This document shows, piece after piece, positions 35,089 through 44,011 of a stretch of 64,000 bases of DNA (within the stretch, counting starts at the first letter, position 1; each line of letters begins with the position of its first letter). The stretch is from Chitinophagales bacterium (lineage in GTDB: Bacteria; Bacteroidota; Bacteroidia; Chitinophagales; JADIYW01). Position numbers and translations under genes: made by a program. The stretch lies in the NCBI GenBank assembly GCA_020636535.1, contig JACJXT010000011.1:372001-436000 (forward strand), in the 5' to 3' direction. The notes beneath the pieces were generated by a model. It did not search any database and had not been told where the DNA came from. It worked only from the letters and a program-made list of their open reading frames with translations.

Positions 35089-36340
35089 TAATAAATATTT
35101 GATTTTTATTAAAAACAGCTTTTACTTTTCCTTTTAGCTTTTTTCCTATGTATGGTGAGTTGTTTGATTTACTCTTAAAAATAGTAGGTACTGTCCATTC
35201 CTCATCAATACTAAAAATTGATAAATTAGATATGCTATTGTTATTTATACTAAACTCTTTATTAATAATTTTATATGGTTGATAAGACAATGCATCTATA
35301 ATTCTTTCCAGTGGAATATCTGTATAAGTATTTAATAAACTAAAACAAGTTTCTAAAGCAATCATTCCGTATTGAGCATATTCAAACTCTGTTGCTTTGG
35401 CTTCTGTATCTAAAGGCGTGTGTTGTGTAGCAATGGCATCTATGGTACCATCTTTTACTGCTTTAAGTAATGCTTTTTGGTCTTTTTCTGAACGCAGTGG
35501 AGGAAATACTTTATAGTTGGCTTGATAATTTGCCACAGCATTTTCATTATCTATTAAGTGATGTACAAATACAGAACACGAAATATTTAGACCATCTTTC
35601 TTTGCTTTTGCAATTAAATCAACCGATTCTTTACAAGAGATTCCTGTAAGATGTAATTTACTGTCTGTATATTTTAGTAGTGCAATTGCTTTTTCAACAG
35701 CCATATATTCTGCAATATTTGGAATACCTTTTAAACCCATTTTTACTGCTAATGCACTTTCATTTATGCAAGCATCATTCGTTAAATTATGTATATAAGG
35801 TAAATCTATAATTAAACCATTAAATGATTTAACATATTGCAATGCTCTTAAAAAAACACCTTCATCATTAATACTATTTGGAATATCTGCAAACGCAATG
35901 GCACCAGCTTTATGCATATCTATCATTTCGGTTGGTGTTTTACCATCAAAATTTTGAGTAATAGCACCAATTGGCAAAATAGTAGTTGCTGTATTTTTTG
36001 ATTGGTTGATGATATATTCTATCTGCGATTTGTTTTGTGTAATAGGTACATTGTTGGCAATAGCACACAGCGTAGTAAAACCACCAAACGAAGCTGCTTT
36101 GCTAATACTTTCGGTGTCTTCTCTGTGTTCATTTCCAGGATCGCCGAGTTGTGTATATAAGTCGCAGAAGCCTACACTTGCGTAGCTGTGATTAAAATTA
36201 ATTGTTTTGGTTTTTTTGTCTGATTGGATTGTAGGAGCAATGTCTGTAATAATACCATTATCAATGAGAATATCTCTTTTTTTAAGATGATGTTTTGATT
36301 GTGCGTCAATTATTTGTACTTGTTGTAAGCAATATTTCAT
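35081..36340 (-). CDS. Dihydroorotase-family protein lacking metal ligands (probable pseudo-enzyme)
   Basis: About 419 residues from ATG 36340 (MKYCLQQ), which overlaps the BatA stop as ATGA. The frame extends upstream, but only into the BatA gene. The overall fold and landmarks are those of type I dihydroorotases (FCDLYTQLGDPGNEHREDTE, AASFGGFTTLCAIANN, FPPLRSEKDQKALLKAV, IDAIATQHTPL). However, the metal-binding H-x-H of DLHVH is Y-T-Q here, the H-x-x-H-x-S stretch reads HLTGIS, and the final DHAPH aspartate is Q (ATQHTPL). Only part of the substrate pocket (VHHL, PPLR) remains. It should not catalyse the pyrimidine reaction; a structural or regulatory role, or another chemistry, is possible. 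A true PyrC would have to lie elsewhere. Confidence 0.8.
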   Translation of the reverse strand: MKYCLQQVQIIDAQSKHHLKKRDILIDNGIITDIAPTIQSDKKTKTINFNHSYASVGFCDLYTQLGDPGNEHREDTESISKAASFGGFTTLCAIANNVPITQNKSQIEYIINQSKNTATTILPIGAITQNFDGKTPTEMIDMHKAGAIAFADIPNSINDEGVFLRALQYVKSFNGLIIDLPYIHNLTNDACINESALAVKMGLKGIPNIAEYMAVEKAIALLKYTDSKLHLTGISCKESVDLIAKAKKDGLNISCSVFVHHLIDNENAVANYQANYKVFPPLRSEKDQKALLKAVKDGTIDAIATQHTPLDTEAKATEFEYAQYGMIALETCFSLLNTYTDIPLERIIDALSYQPYKIINKEFSINNNSISNLSIFSIDEEWTVPTIFKSKSNNSPYIGKKLKGKVKAVFNKNQIFINE

Positions 36341-38355
36341 TTTAAAAACCGAATTAAGAGTGCTTCTACAATTAATGCTACTAAACACAAAAGTAATGCA
36401 ATTTTCCAAAGTATGGTACCTTCTTTTATTTGTTTTACTTTGGCAGATAAATTGGCTATGCTATTGTTTAATATTACAGCATTGTCTTTAGTGTATAAAT
36501 TTTTTAATTCTTTAGTTGTCGTAAAACTTAGATTAGATTCTTGTCGGTTGTAATTAAAACTAATTTCGTTAATGGTTTGGTCGTTTCGTTTTACTTTATA
36601 AAAACCATCAATAGGTATGTCTTGATTAATGCCAAGATAAACGGTATTGCCTACCATTCTATTTTCTGGTATAAATTCGTAGTCTTGATTTTGTAGTACA
36701 ATGCTTTGGTCTTGATTGCTTGCATTGTCTTTTATAGCTATTAAATTATCGCTTCCAATGGTATAGTATAAAGGATTAATTTGTTTTTTATATATTCCAC
36801 AATTATAAACTATTGGTGGATATATTGCTTTTGTAGCTATATTGCTAAAGTTGACATTGTTTGGAGTTGCTTGCCAGTAGAGCAATCCGTTGGCAACTTC
36901 AAATTTTGTAAATAATGGCGACTGAACATTAGTAATTAAAATTGGTTTTTCTGGAACAGTACTGTTTTTTCCTTGACGATACATTTGAGTTATCGTAGGT
37001 AAATCAATGTTTTTTGGTATGATGTCGAACACACCTTTAAAAATATCTTCATTTAAATTAAGCTGTGTTACCTTGCCATTTACATTTACCAAATTGCTTA
37101 TTATTGCAATTCCATTATTAGAGAAAAAATTATTATATGAATTCAAATTTATATTTTCTGAAGGAATAACCAATACATTGCCACCATTTTCTAAATATTC
37201 TTTTATAGCATTTGATAAACCAGAACTTATATCATTGAGCTGATTTAAAATAATGAGTCCATATTGATTAAAAGAAGAGTAGTCAATTTTTCCATTATTA
37301 GTTGTTGTTAGTTGAAAGTAATTATCGTTGCTAAAAATACTGGTGATGTTGCTTGGCGTTGAACCCGATTCTATATTCAATACTTTTTCGCTTGATTGAA
37401 TATTAAAGTTGAAATAAAAATTATCATCAAATGAGATTGGATAATCTTTAAAACTAATAACACCACTTTGCATTCCAGATTTTGTAATATTGATATTAAA
37501 CGAATCTATGGTAAAATTTTGTGGCTCAATTTCAATTTCATCTACAGCTTTTACTTGGTTGTTAATTTTAATACTTACACTCAATTTATCGACTTTGCTA
37601 TTGCCAGAGTTTTTAAATCGCACTAGTAACTTATTCGTACTATTGGTAGTAAACACAGGATTTTCAAACCAACAAGAATCTACAAATACATTTTTTTCAT
37701 TTCCTGTTGGTAGTGGTAGCAAGTAAGTGGTAAAGCTAGTATCTTTTAAATTGTTAGTAATATATTTTTGAAAATCTGATATGATAAATGCCAACTTATT
37801 TTTATTACCTACGCCTTGAAATAATGCAGCTTGTTTTTGATTGATTTCTGATATGTTTTTATTTTGATTGACCAACTCAACTTTATCTACAGCATCAATA
37901 AAATCTTCTTTAGTCATCCATTTTTGCGTTTGAATATCATTGGTATTTGTTAACAAACAAAATTGGTCGGTATTGTTAAAATCATTTACTAATTCTATTG
38001 CTTTTTGTTTTGCCATAGTTAAATTGTCAGTAGTACCTTCTTTCAATCCCATAGAATATGAATTATCTATGTACACTGACAATGCATTGCCATTTTCATT
38101 TTGTTTATTGTCTTTTTTCCCTAGAAAAGGTTGAGCAAATGCTAAAACCAAAAAAAACAAGGCCAATAATCTACTAGCCAATATGAGTCGCTTTTTAAGT
38201 TGCTCTACTGTAGATTTTTCTTCTTGTACTTCTTTAAGAGTCCGAATATCTGAAAAATATACTTTCTTGTATTTTCTGAAATAAAATAAGTGAATAATAA
38301 TGGGAATAGCCAATACGACCAAAGCAATAAGAAATGCTGGAAATACAAAATGCAT
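36337..38355 (-). CDS. BatA-domain / VWA-like membrane protein
   Basis: About 672 residues from ATG 38355 (MHFVFPAFL); I prefer this over the frame's upstream start because BatA proteins begin just before this first helix. The BatA N-terminus has helices at about 3-22 and 58-77 joined by a basic cytoplasmic loop (FYFRKYKKVYFSDIRTLKEV). A von Willebrand A-like domain follows with a recognisable MIDAS motif (YIDNSYSMG). A long extracytoplasmic beta-rich region and a final helix at the C-terminus complete it. It is first in the operon with the dihydroorotase homologue (4-base overlap), DUF4199 and GT2. BatA proteins are linked to aerotolerance and envelope integrity in Bacteroidota, but this long form is not characterised to my knowledge. 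Confidence 0.82.
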   Translation of the reverse strand: MHFVFPAFLIALVVLAIPIIIHLFYFRKYKKVYFSDIRTLKEVQEEKSTVEQLKKRLILASRLLALFFLVLAFAQPFLGKKDNKQNENGNALSVYIDNSYSMGLKEGTTDNLTMAKQKAIELVNDFNNTDQFCLLTNTNDIQTQKWMTKEDFIDAVDKVELVNQNKNISEINQKQAALFQGVGNKNKLAFIISDFQKYITNNLKDTSFTTYLLPLPTGNEKNVFVDSCWFENPVFTTNSTNKLLVRFKNSGNSKVDKLSVSIKINNQVKAVDEIEIEPQNFTIDSFNINITKSGMQSGVISFKDYPISFDDNFYFNFNIQSSEKVLNIESGSTPSNITSIFSNDNYFQLTTTNNGKIDYSSFNQYGLIILNQLNDISSGLSNAIKEYLENGGNVLVIPSENINLNSYNNFFSNNGIAIISNLVNVNGKVTQLNLNEDIFKGVFDIIPKNIDLPTITQMYRQGKNSTVPEKPILITNVQSPLFTKFEVANGLLYWQATPNNVNFSNIATKAIYPPIVYNCGIYKKQINPLYYTIGSDNLIAIKDNASNQDQSIVLQNQDYEFIPENRMVGNTVYLGINQDIPIDGFYKVKRNDQTINEISFNYNRQESNLSFTTTKELKNLYTKDNAVILNNSIANLSAKVKQIKEGTILWKIALLLCLVALIVEALLIRFLK

Positions 38356-38713
38356 AGCACAAATATAAGTAATTAAGCGTTTGGTGAGATGCAAATAAAA
38401 GTAAAGAAGGTTTTATTATTTAACTCTTTGTGTTTTACAAATTTATTGAAAGCATTTTGGTTGATATACCTAATTAGTAGGAAATGAAAATGATTAATAG
38501 ACCTCTTTCATAATTTACACACTTTAAAGCAACGCATTCTAAAAGAGACGATGCGAAAATATTTTATACTAATAATAAAACTGTCTAAACTTATCGCAGC
38601 GTCCTCTTACGAGAGACTTCTGCTATGAAGTAAAAGAAAAAAACAAGAAAATTTATACCTAAAATCTTTTATAAAAGAGATCTAATTTAGTAAAAGTAGA
38701 TGAACGAATAAGA
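38356..38713. other. Intergenic region between divergent operons
   Basis: This AT-rich stretch holds one family B-like hairpin in inverted orientation (38596-38623) and otherwise no structure I can support. It must contain the promoter of the BatA operon on the minus strand; none matched the consensus well. Confidence 0.5.
38596..38623. repeat. Hairpin repeat family B (inverted, imperfect)
   Basis: On the minus strand it reads GCAGAAGTCTCTCGTAAGAG followed by GACGCTGC. It has the same core as the 4514 and 5784 copies, with a small bulge in one arm. Confidence 0.55.
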
Positions 38714-38746
38714 TTGAGTTAAATCAAGACAAAATATTTACTTTTG
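38714..38746 (+). promoter_or_regulatory. Promoter of the polysaccharide operon (TTG-N22-TACTTTTG)
   Basis: A TTG at 38714-38716 and TACTTTTG at 38739-38746 match the Bacteroidota -33/-7 consensus with a 22-bp spacer. The ATG of the flippase gene is only 7 bp after the -7 element, so a transcript started here would have almost no 5' leader. Confidence 0.5.
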
Positions 38747-38753
38747 TTATTGA

Positions 38754-40097
38754 ATGAATTTTGAAGCACTTAAATCTAAATTAACGACTGCTCTTAAAGA
38801 CAAAAATTTTGGTTTTGTGCTAAAAGGTAGTATTTCTACAGTAATAACATTAGGTACGGTCCAAGCACTACGGTTTATTTCTGGTGTAGTTATTGGTCGG
38901 TTTTATGGTGCAGAAGCTTCAGGAAAGCTAACATTAGTCATTACTGTAATGGCAATATTAACTATAATTGGCAACTTTGGAATTAAAGATGCACTACAGA
39001 AATTAATTCCAGAATCTAATGTAAAACACAACCAAGCAACCACTACAAAATATTATTTATTGGGTTTAAAAAATATTTTTCTTATTTGGTTTGTTGTTGG
39101 TAGTATTTTTTGGTTTTTAGCACCAGTATTATGTAAAGCATGGAATGCACCAGAGTTATTGTCTTTTTTTAGAATAAGTATCTTATTTGTGCTGCCAACT
39201 ATTTTAGGCGATTATAACTATTTTAGTTTAAGAGCTGCTTTAAAAATAAATACTGCTAATATTTCAATATTAATACCAAGTGTTATTAGAATTGTTATAT
39301 TGATTGTAGTTACAATATATTTCTTTAATATAGATAATCCAATTTACCTGCATTGGGCAACATTAAGTATTTTACCATTCTTATTTTCCATTTATCCAAT
39401 ATATAAAAACTTCTTTAAATCAGATAGAATAGTAGAGCATACTTATATTCCAAAGAGTGCAGAAATTTATCGTTTGGCAATTCCTATGTTACTAACTTAT
39501 TCTGCTTTTATGATAAATAATTATGCAGATGTATTTATGCTTAAGTTTTATAATGTAAGTACTGCTGCTGTTGGTGTATATAAAACAGCCAATAATATTT
39601 CTATGCTAACAGCAACGCTACTTGTTGCTTTAAACACTACAGTGCAACCTAAAATTACACAGTTGTACTATCAATCAGAATTAGATGAAGTTAGAAAAGT
39701 AAGTCAGAAATCAACTAAATTAATTTTTTGGTTGTCTTTGCCTATAACACTATTGCTAATTTTTATAGCAAAACCTATTATGAGTATTTATGGAAAAGAG
39801 TTTATGATTGGAGCATTTAGTTTAGCTGTTTTAAGTATTGGACAGTTATTTAATACTGCTTGTGGACCAGTTGCACAGTTATTAAATGGTATTGGTTTTC
39901 ATAAACAATTTACAATAATTTCTATTATTGGAGCGATTATAAATATAGTTATCAACTTAATACTTATTCCTTTGTATGGAATAAATGGTGCTGCAATTGC
40001 TAGTACTATTAGTATTTTTTCTTGGAATATAATTGGTTCGTTTTTTATAAAAAAGAAATTAGGTTTTTATATTGCATTTATACCTTTTAAAAAATAA
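38754..40097 (+). CDS. Oligosaccharide flippase (Wzx/MOP superfamily)
   Basis: A 447-residue inner-membrane protein with about 12-14 hydrophobic segments across its length and short loops. This is the polysaccharide-transport branch of the MOP superfamily (SGVVIGRFYGAEASGKLTLV near the N-terminus, AIPMLLTYSAFMINNYADVFML in the middle). It should flip undecaprenyl-linked repeat units to the periplasmic face. It starts the operon flippase - GT4 - GT-C-like - Wzy-like - glycosidase, with a 4-bp gap to the next gene. The sugar unit is unknown. Confidence 0.88.
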   Translation: MNFEALKSKLTTALKDKNFGFVLKGSISTVITLGTVQALRFISGVVIGRFYGAEASGKLTLVITVMAILTIIGNFGIKDALQKLIPESNVKHNQATTTKYYLLGLKNIFLIWFVVGSIFWFLAPVLCKAWNAPELLSFFRISILFVLPTILGDYNYFSLRAALKINTANISILIPSVIRIVILIVVTIYFFNIDNPIYLHWATLSILPFLFSIYPIYKNFFKSDRIVEHTYIPKSAEIYRLAIPMLLTYSAFMINNYADVFMLKFYNVSTAAVGVYKTANNISMLTATLLVALNTTVQPKITQLYYQSELDEVRKVSQKSTKLIFWLSLPITLLLIFIAKPIMSIYGKEFMIGAFSLAVLSIGQLFNTACGPVAQLLNGIGFHKQFTIISIIGAIINIVINLILIPLYGINGAAIASTISIFSWNIIGSFFIKKKLGFYIAFIPFKK

Positions 40098-40101
40098 GTA
40101 A

Positions 40102-41079
40102 ATGAAAATTGGTATTTGGATTCCTAAATATTACGATACTAGTGTAAAGATTTATACAGAAAATATTATTCCGCATTTAAACGCATTAGGTGTAGAGTTT
40201 GTAGAAGTACGCAATAATGAAAATATTCCTGATGTAGATTTAATTTGGGATCCAAATTGTACTGGTGCTAAGTATCCAAATAGAAAAATATTTTCTAGTA
40301 CTATTCCTTGGATTGTTACACTACATGGTGCTTCTAATTTTAGTTTGCCATTGTCTTATAATTACAGTACTTGGAAAGAAAAAATCATTGGTCTTTATAA
40401 AAATTTAAAAAGAAAAATTGCTTGGAGTATCTATAAAAATAAAGTAACTCAAATTATTACCGTATCGAAATATGCCAAAGAAGAAATTGTAGCACACTTA
40501 GATATCAATCCAAATAAAATTGTAGTTATTTATCATGGTTATGATGATGAATATTTCTTGCCTCGTAGTGGAGAAAAATTATATTTACTACATATTTCAA
40601 TGTATCAAAAGAAAAAAAATGTAGATAGAATTATTAGTGCTTATCAAAAAATTAATTCACCAAGATTGCCTTTGAAAATTATTTGTCCAAACTATCCTAC
40701 AACAATAAATGATATTAATATTGAATTGCAAACTGAAAAAATTGATACCAAAGCAGTTGCCAATTTAATGAAAGCATCGTATGGTTTTGTATTTCCGTCT
40801 ATACACGAAAGTTTTGGAATGCCTTTAATAGAAGCTATGGCAAGTGGTACAGCAGTTATTACTAGTAACAATACTGCTTGCAGAGAAATTATAGATGACG
40901 CAGGAATTTTAATCAATCCGTTTGATGAAAATGAATTGCAATTAGCAATGGAACAACTACTGAATGATGAAGTTCTACGAAATAATTTAGTAGAAAAAGG
41001 TTTGGAGCGAGCTAAAGATTTTTCTTGGGAAAAATCGGCGAGATTACACTATGAGATTTTTAAACGAACAATTTCTTAA
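40102..41079 (+). CDS. Family 4 glycosyltransferase
   Basis: A 325-residue GT-B enzyme. The C-terminal nucleotide-sugar domain shows FVFPSIHESFGMPLIEAMASGTAVI (about 232-256), which contains the E-x7-E motif of GT4 enzymes, then NNTACREIIDDAGILINPFD. The N-terminal acceptor domain has IVTLHGAS and the VSKYAKEEI linker. It is cytoplasmic or membrane-associated and adds one sugar to a lipid-linked intermediate. It sits in a tight operon between the flippase and the GT-C-like gene. Confidence 0.88.
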   Translation: MKIGIWIPKYYDTSVKIYTENIIPHLNALGVEFVEVRNNENIPDVDLIWDPNCTGAKYPNRKIFSSTIPWIVTLHGASNFSLPLSYNYSTWKEKIIGLYKNLKRKIAWSIYKNKVTQIITVSKYAKEEIVAHLDINPNKIVVIYHGYDDEYFLPRSGEKLYLLHISMYQKKKNVDRIISAYQKINSPRLPLKIICPNYPTTINDINIELQTEKIDTKAVANLMKASYGFVFPSIHESFGMPLIEAMASGTAVITSNNTACREIIDDAGILINPFDENELQLAMEQLLNDEVLRNNLVEKGLERAKDFSWEKSARLHYEIFKRTIS

Positions 41080-41088
41080 ATTGCACTG

Positions 41089-42696
41089 ATGAAGCAAAAA
41101 AACACCTTATTAATTGCTATTTTGCCTACTTTTTTTTTATGCTGTATTGGTTTAGTACTCTATACAAATCTCAATCAATACATGGATATTATATTTTGGG
41201 ACGAAGCCAATTATTTAGTACGAAGTAACTTTTTTTGGCATCATATTCCAAGAACTTGGGGACCAACATATTCTTTTTGGTATAAATTATTGAGTTATAT
41301 ACAGCATGATAAAATTAGTTTGTATTATTTCAATTATGCTTTGCTTGGAATTATCAATCCAATTTTATGTTATTGGATTTTATTACGATTAAAAGTAAAT
41401 TCGTTTTTTGCTTTTTTTATTAGCTTGCTTTTTTTATTGCATCCGTTAAATGTAGAAACTTGGCCACGAATTTCGCACTACTGTGTAATGGTTGTTTTTA
41501 TAAGTATTCTTTTAAGTACTTATGTTAAAGACAATATTATAAAGGCAGTTATTTTTTGTTTGTGCTTTTTATTTTTGGCATTTGCACGACCTGAATTTTA
41601 TCTTACTTTTTTAATGAGTTTAGTATTGCTGATTGCTGTGCTTATTAAAACAAAAAAAACGACTACTAAGTATAGTTGGAGTGCTTTGGCGTTTTTATTT
41701 GTCTGTTTTTTAGTAAGCTATAAAATATTTAAAACACCTTTTAATAATGGCGACAGTGGAAGAAGTATCGGTGTCTTTTATCAGCATTTTGCATGGAATT
41801 ATACAGAATGGACAAATAGCAATGCTATATTTTGGTTAGACTTTTACACGATTATATATCAAGTGTTTGGTGATAAAATAGACTTGTTGAGTATTATACA
41901 AAATGACAATGGATTGTTTTGGAAGCATATTTTTTCAAACTTGATTGCTGGTATAAAACAAATATTTTTAATAGTAGTTGGCTTGTTTTTTCCTATAAAA
42001 GCCATTCATTATAAACTTATTTTATTTATAAGTAGCACTTTAATTCTTTTTCTAGCTTGGTTCAAAAAAGAAAATCAATTTAAATTAAATTTCAATTTTA
42101 TAAAACAACATTTTATACTGTTTTTGTTTATTACAATAAGCATTATACCGCCACTTTTTTTCAGCGTTTATGCTTATCCAAGAAAACATTATTTATATTT
42201 ACTATTTCCATTTGTTGTAATTGTAATTGCATTTTTATTACATACTATTCAACTAAAAAAGAGTTTAATTTGGATAACTGTCTTATTTATTTTTGCAATG
42301 TTTTTTCCACTCAAAGCAAAAAATTATGACTACTTTAATCTATTTAGAAAAGAGAAGTCAATGTGTAATTTAGCTACATTACAATATATACAGCAACATT
42401 ATGGTACTTCAGACAGTATTCGTGTTTTTGATGTAGAAGGTAATATTTCATCTTTATTATCTAATAATTTTAGCAATGTACAATTTAAACCATATCAAGA
42501 CACAACAGTATTGATAAGCAATTTTATTCAAGAACAGCAACCAGATATAATTTATGTAACGCCTACATTATTATCATTAAATATTGCTAAAGAAGATACA
42601 CTTTTGTCAAAAATTTGTTTAAATCCAGCACCATTTGGCTATATTCCTAAAAAAACTGGTAATTTCGAGTCGTATATTCTAATTAAAAATGAGTAG
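41089..42696 (+). CDS. Polytopic membrane protein, GT-C glycosyltransferase-like
   Basis: A 535-residue protein with about ten or more hydrophobic helices over the first 400 residues and a soluble, extracytoplasmic C-terminal domain. After the first helix comes DIIFWDEANYLVRS, an acidic pair in the first periplasmic loop where GT-C transferases (ArnT, PMT-like) place their catalytic aspartate. It probably transfers a sugar from a polyprenyl-phosphate donor in the periplasm. The GT-C assignment rests on topology and this motif only. It overlaps the Wzy-like gene by 8 bases, so translation is coupled. Confidence 0.65.
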   Translation: MKQKNTLLIAILPTFFLCCIGLVLYTNLNQYMDIIFWDEANYLVRSNFFWHHIPRTWGPTYSFWYKLLSYIQHDKISLYYFNYALLGIINPILCYWILLRLKVNSFFAFFISLLFLLHPLNVETWPRISHYCVMVVFISILLSTYVKDNIIKAVIFCLCFLFLAFARPEFYLTFLMSLVLLIAVLIKTKKTTTKYSWSALAFLFVCFLVSYKIFKTPFNNGDSGRSIGVFYQHFAWNYTEWTNSNAIFWLDFYTIIYQVFGDKIDLLSIIQNDNGLFWKHIFSNLIAGIKQIFLIVVGLFFPIKAIHYKLILFISSTLILFLAWFKKENQFKLNFNFIKQHFILFLFITISIIPPLFFSVYAYPRKHYLYLLFPFVVIVIAFLLHTIQLKKSLIWITVLFIFAMFFPLKAKNYDYFNLFRKEKSMCNLATLQYIQQHYGTSDSIRVFDVEGNISSLLSNNFSNVQFKPYQDTTVLISNFIQEQQPDIIYVTPTLLSLNIAKEDTLLSKICLNPAPFGYIPKKTGNFESYILIKNE

Positions 42697-44011
42697 AACT
42701 GTTACATTTCCTTTTAATACCATTTTATACACTCGCGACCAAAAGATGTATGAAGCAAAAGTAGTACTACTATTTATCTATTCTTTAGTTTTAAACAGTA
42801 ATATATTGTTGCAGTTTCAAGAATCTTCTGGAGTAATTGGAGCGTTAATGATGTTAATGTTTCCTTTCGTAATGCTGCTTTCTGGTATTTATTTTTTTGA
42901 TATTATTCTTATAAAGAAGCGAGTTAACTTTTTTGATATCATTATTTTATATCTATTAGTTGTTCCTGTATATAATTCATTTGCTTTGTATTATGCATTT
43001 GACTATCCAATTATGAAGGCACTGTTTAATTCTTTTGGTAAAGCTTTCATTGTATCTAATTGTCTTATGTATTTTTTAGTTAGAACAAATAAAATCACTT
43101 TAAAGCAAAGTTTTACAGCAGCATTGTTGTTATGTTGGTTTAGCTTCCTTTTATACATGTATTTACAGTTAACTACAAATCCTGCTAATTATAAAGATTC
43201 TGAAGGACTAGTTGGTTATAATCCATCTAAAGGAGGTTATATATATAGGTTTTCTAGTGCTTATTTAGTGCTAGGAATGGTCTATTATTTTGTTAACTTC
43301 CTACTAAAAGATAGTATTACTTCTCTATTATTATGGCTAGTACTTATTGCATATCAATTATTCTTTGATAAAGGACGAGCAGAGTTAATTTCAATGTTAA
43401 TTCCATTAGTGCTTTTTATGTTTATTCGATTGAAATGGCATCAAATAATTAAAAAACTATTTCAAATAATTATTGTGGTTGGTATAATGTTTTTAATTGT
43501 TTATTGGATTGATCCTAGTTTGCTTGTGTTTGTAAATGATATGTTTGTTGTATTCTTTAAATTTTTCTTAGGACAAGATACTGGTGAAGCATCTGCTGAC
43601 TCTAGGTGGTTACAAATGGCAGAAGTTTATGATTATTATTTGAAACATCCAAATATTATCTTTTTTGGTGTAGGTGTGCCAAAAGAAGAAACCATGTTGC
43701 TTGAAGTAGGAAAAGTGAGTCTAAATGATATTGGTATTGTAGGTGTTTTGTTTTCTCAGGGCATAATTGGTACTGTTTATAATTTAGTAGTATATTTATT
43801 TCCTGCTTATGTTTTTTTTAAAGTCAAACATTATAAGTACGATTTAATGTTTAATGTTGGTCTTTTAGGTTGTGTTGTTACTTTTATTCAGATGATATTT
43901 AGTGGAGGTGCTATATATGCTCCATTTGGAATTGTCTATTTTTTAATGTTTATTGAGTATTATAGAGTAAAGGAAAAATTATATTGGAAGAACCTAGCAT
44001 TGAAAAAATGA
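42689..44011 (+). CDS. O-antigen/EPS polymerase-like membrane protein (Wzy type)
   Basis: A 440-residue protein with roughly a dozen hydrophobic helices and one larger periplasmic loop (about 155-185, TTNPANYKDSEGLVGYNPSKG). A second loop carries FLGQDTGEASADSRWLQM. The topology and the R/D-containing loops fit Wzy or WaaL-type proteins, although sequence conservation in this class is weak. It should polymerise the repeat unit exported by the upstream flippase. It overlaps the previous gene by 8 bases and the next one by 4 (ATGA at 44008). Confidence 0.7.
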   Translation: MSRTVTFPFNTILYTRDQKMYEAKVVLLFIYSLVLNSNILLQFQESSGVIGALMMLMFPFVMLLSGIYFFDIILIKKRVNFFDIIILYLLVVPVYNSFALYYAFDYPIMKALFNSFGKAFIVSNCLMYFLVRTNKITLKQSFTAALLLCWFSFLLYMYLQLTTNPANYKDSEGLVGYNPSKGGYIYRFSSAYLVLGMVYYFVNFLLKDSITSLLLWLVLIAYQLFFDKGRAELISMLIPLVLFMFIRLKWHQIIKKLFQIIIVVGIMFLIVYWIDPSLLVFVNDMFVVFFKFFLGQDTGEASADSRWLQMAEVYDYYLKHPNIIFFGVGVPKEETMLLEVGKVSLNDIGIVGVLFSQGIIGTVYNLVVYLFPAYVFFKVKHYKYDLMFNVGLLGCVVTFIQMIFSGGAIYAPFGIVYFLMFIEYYRVKEKLYWKNLALKK

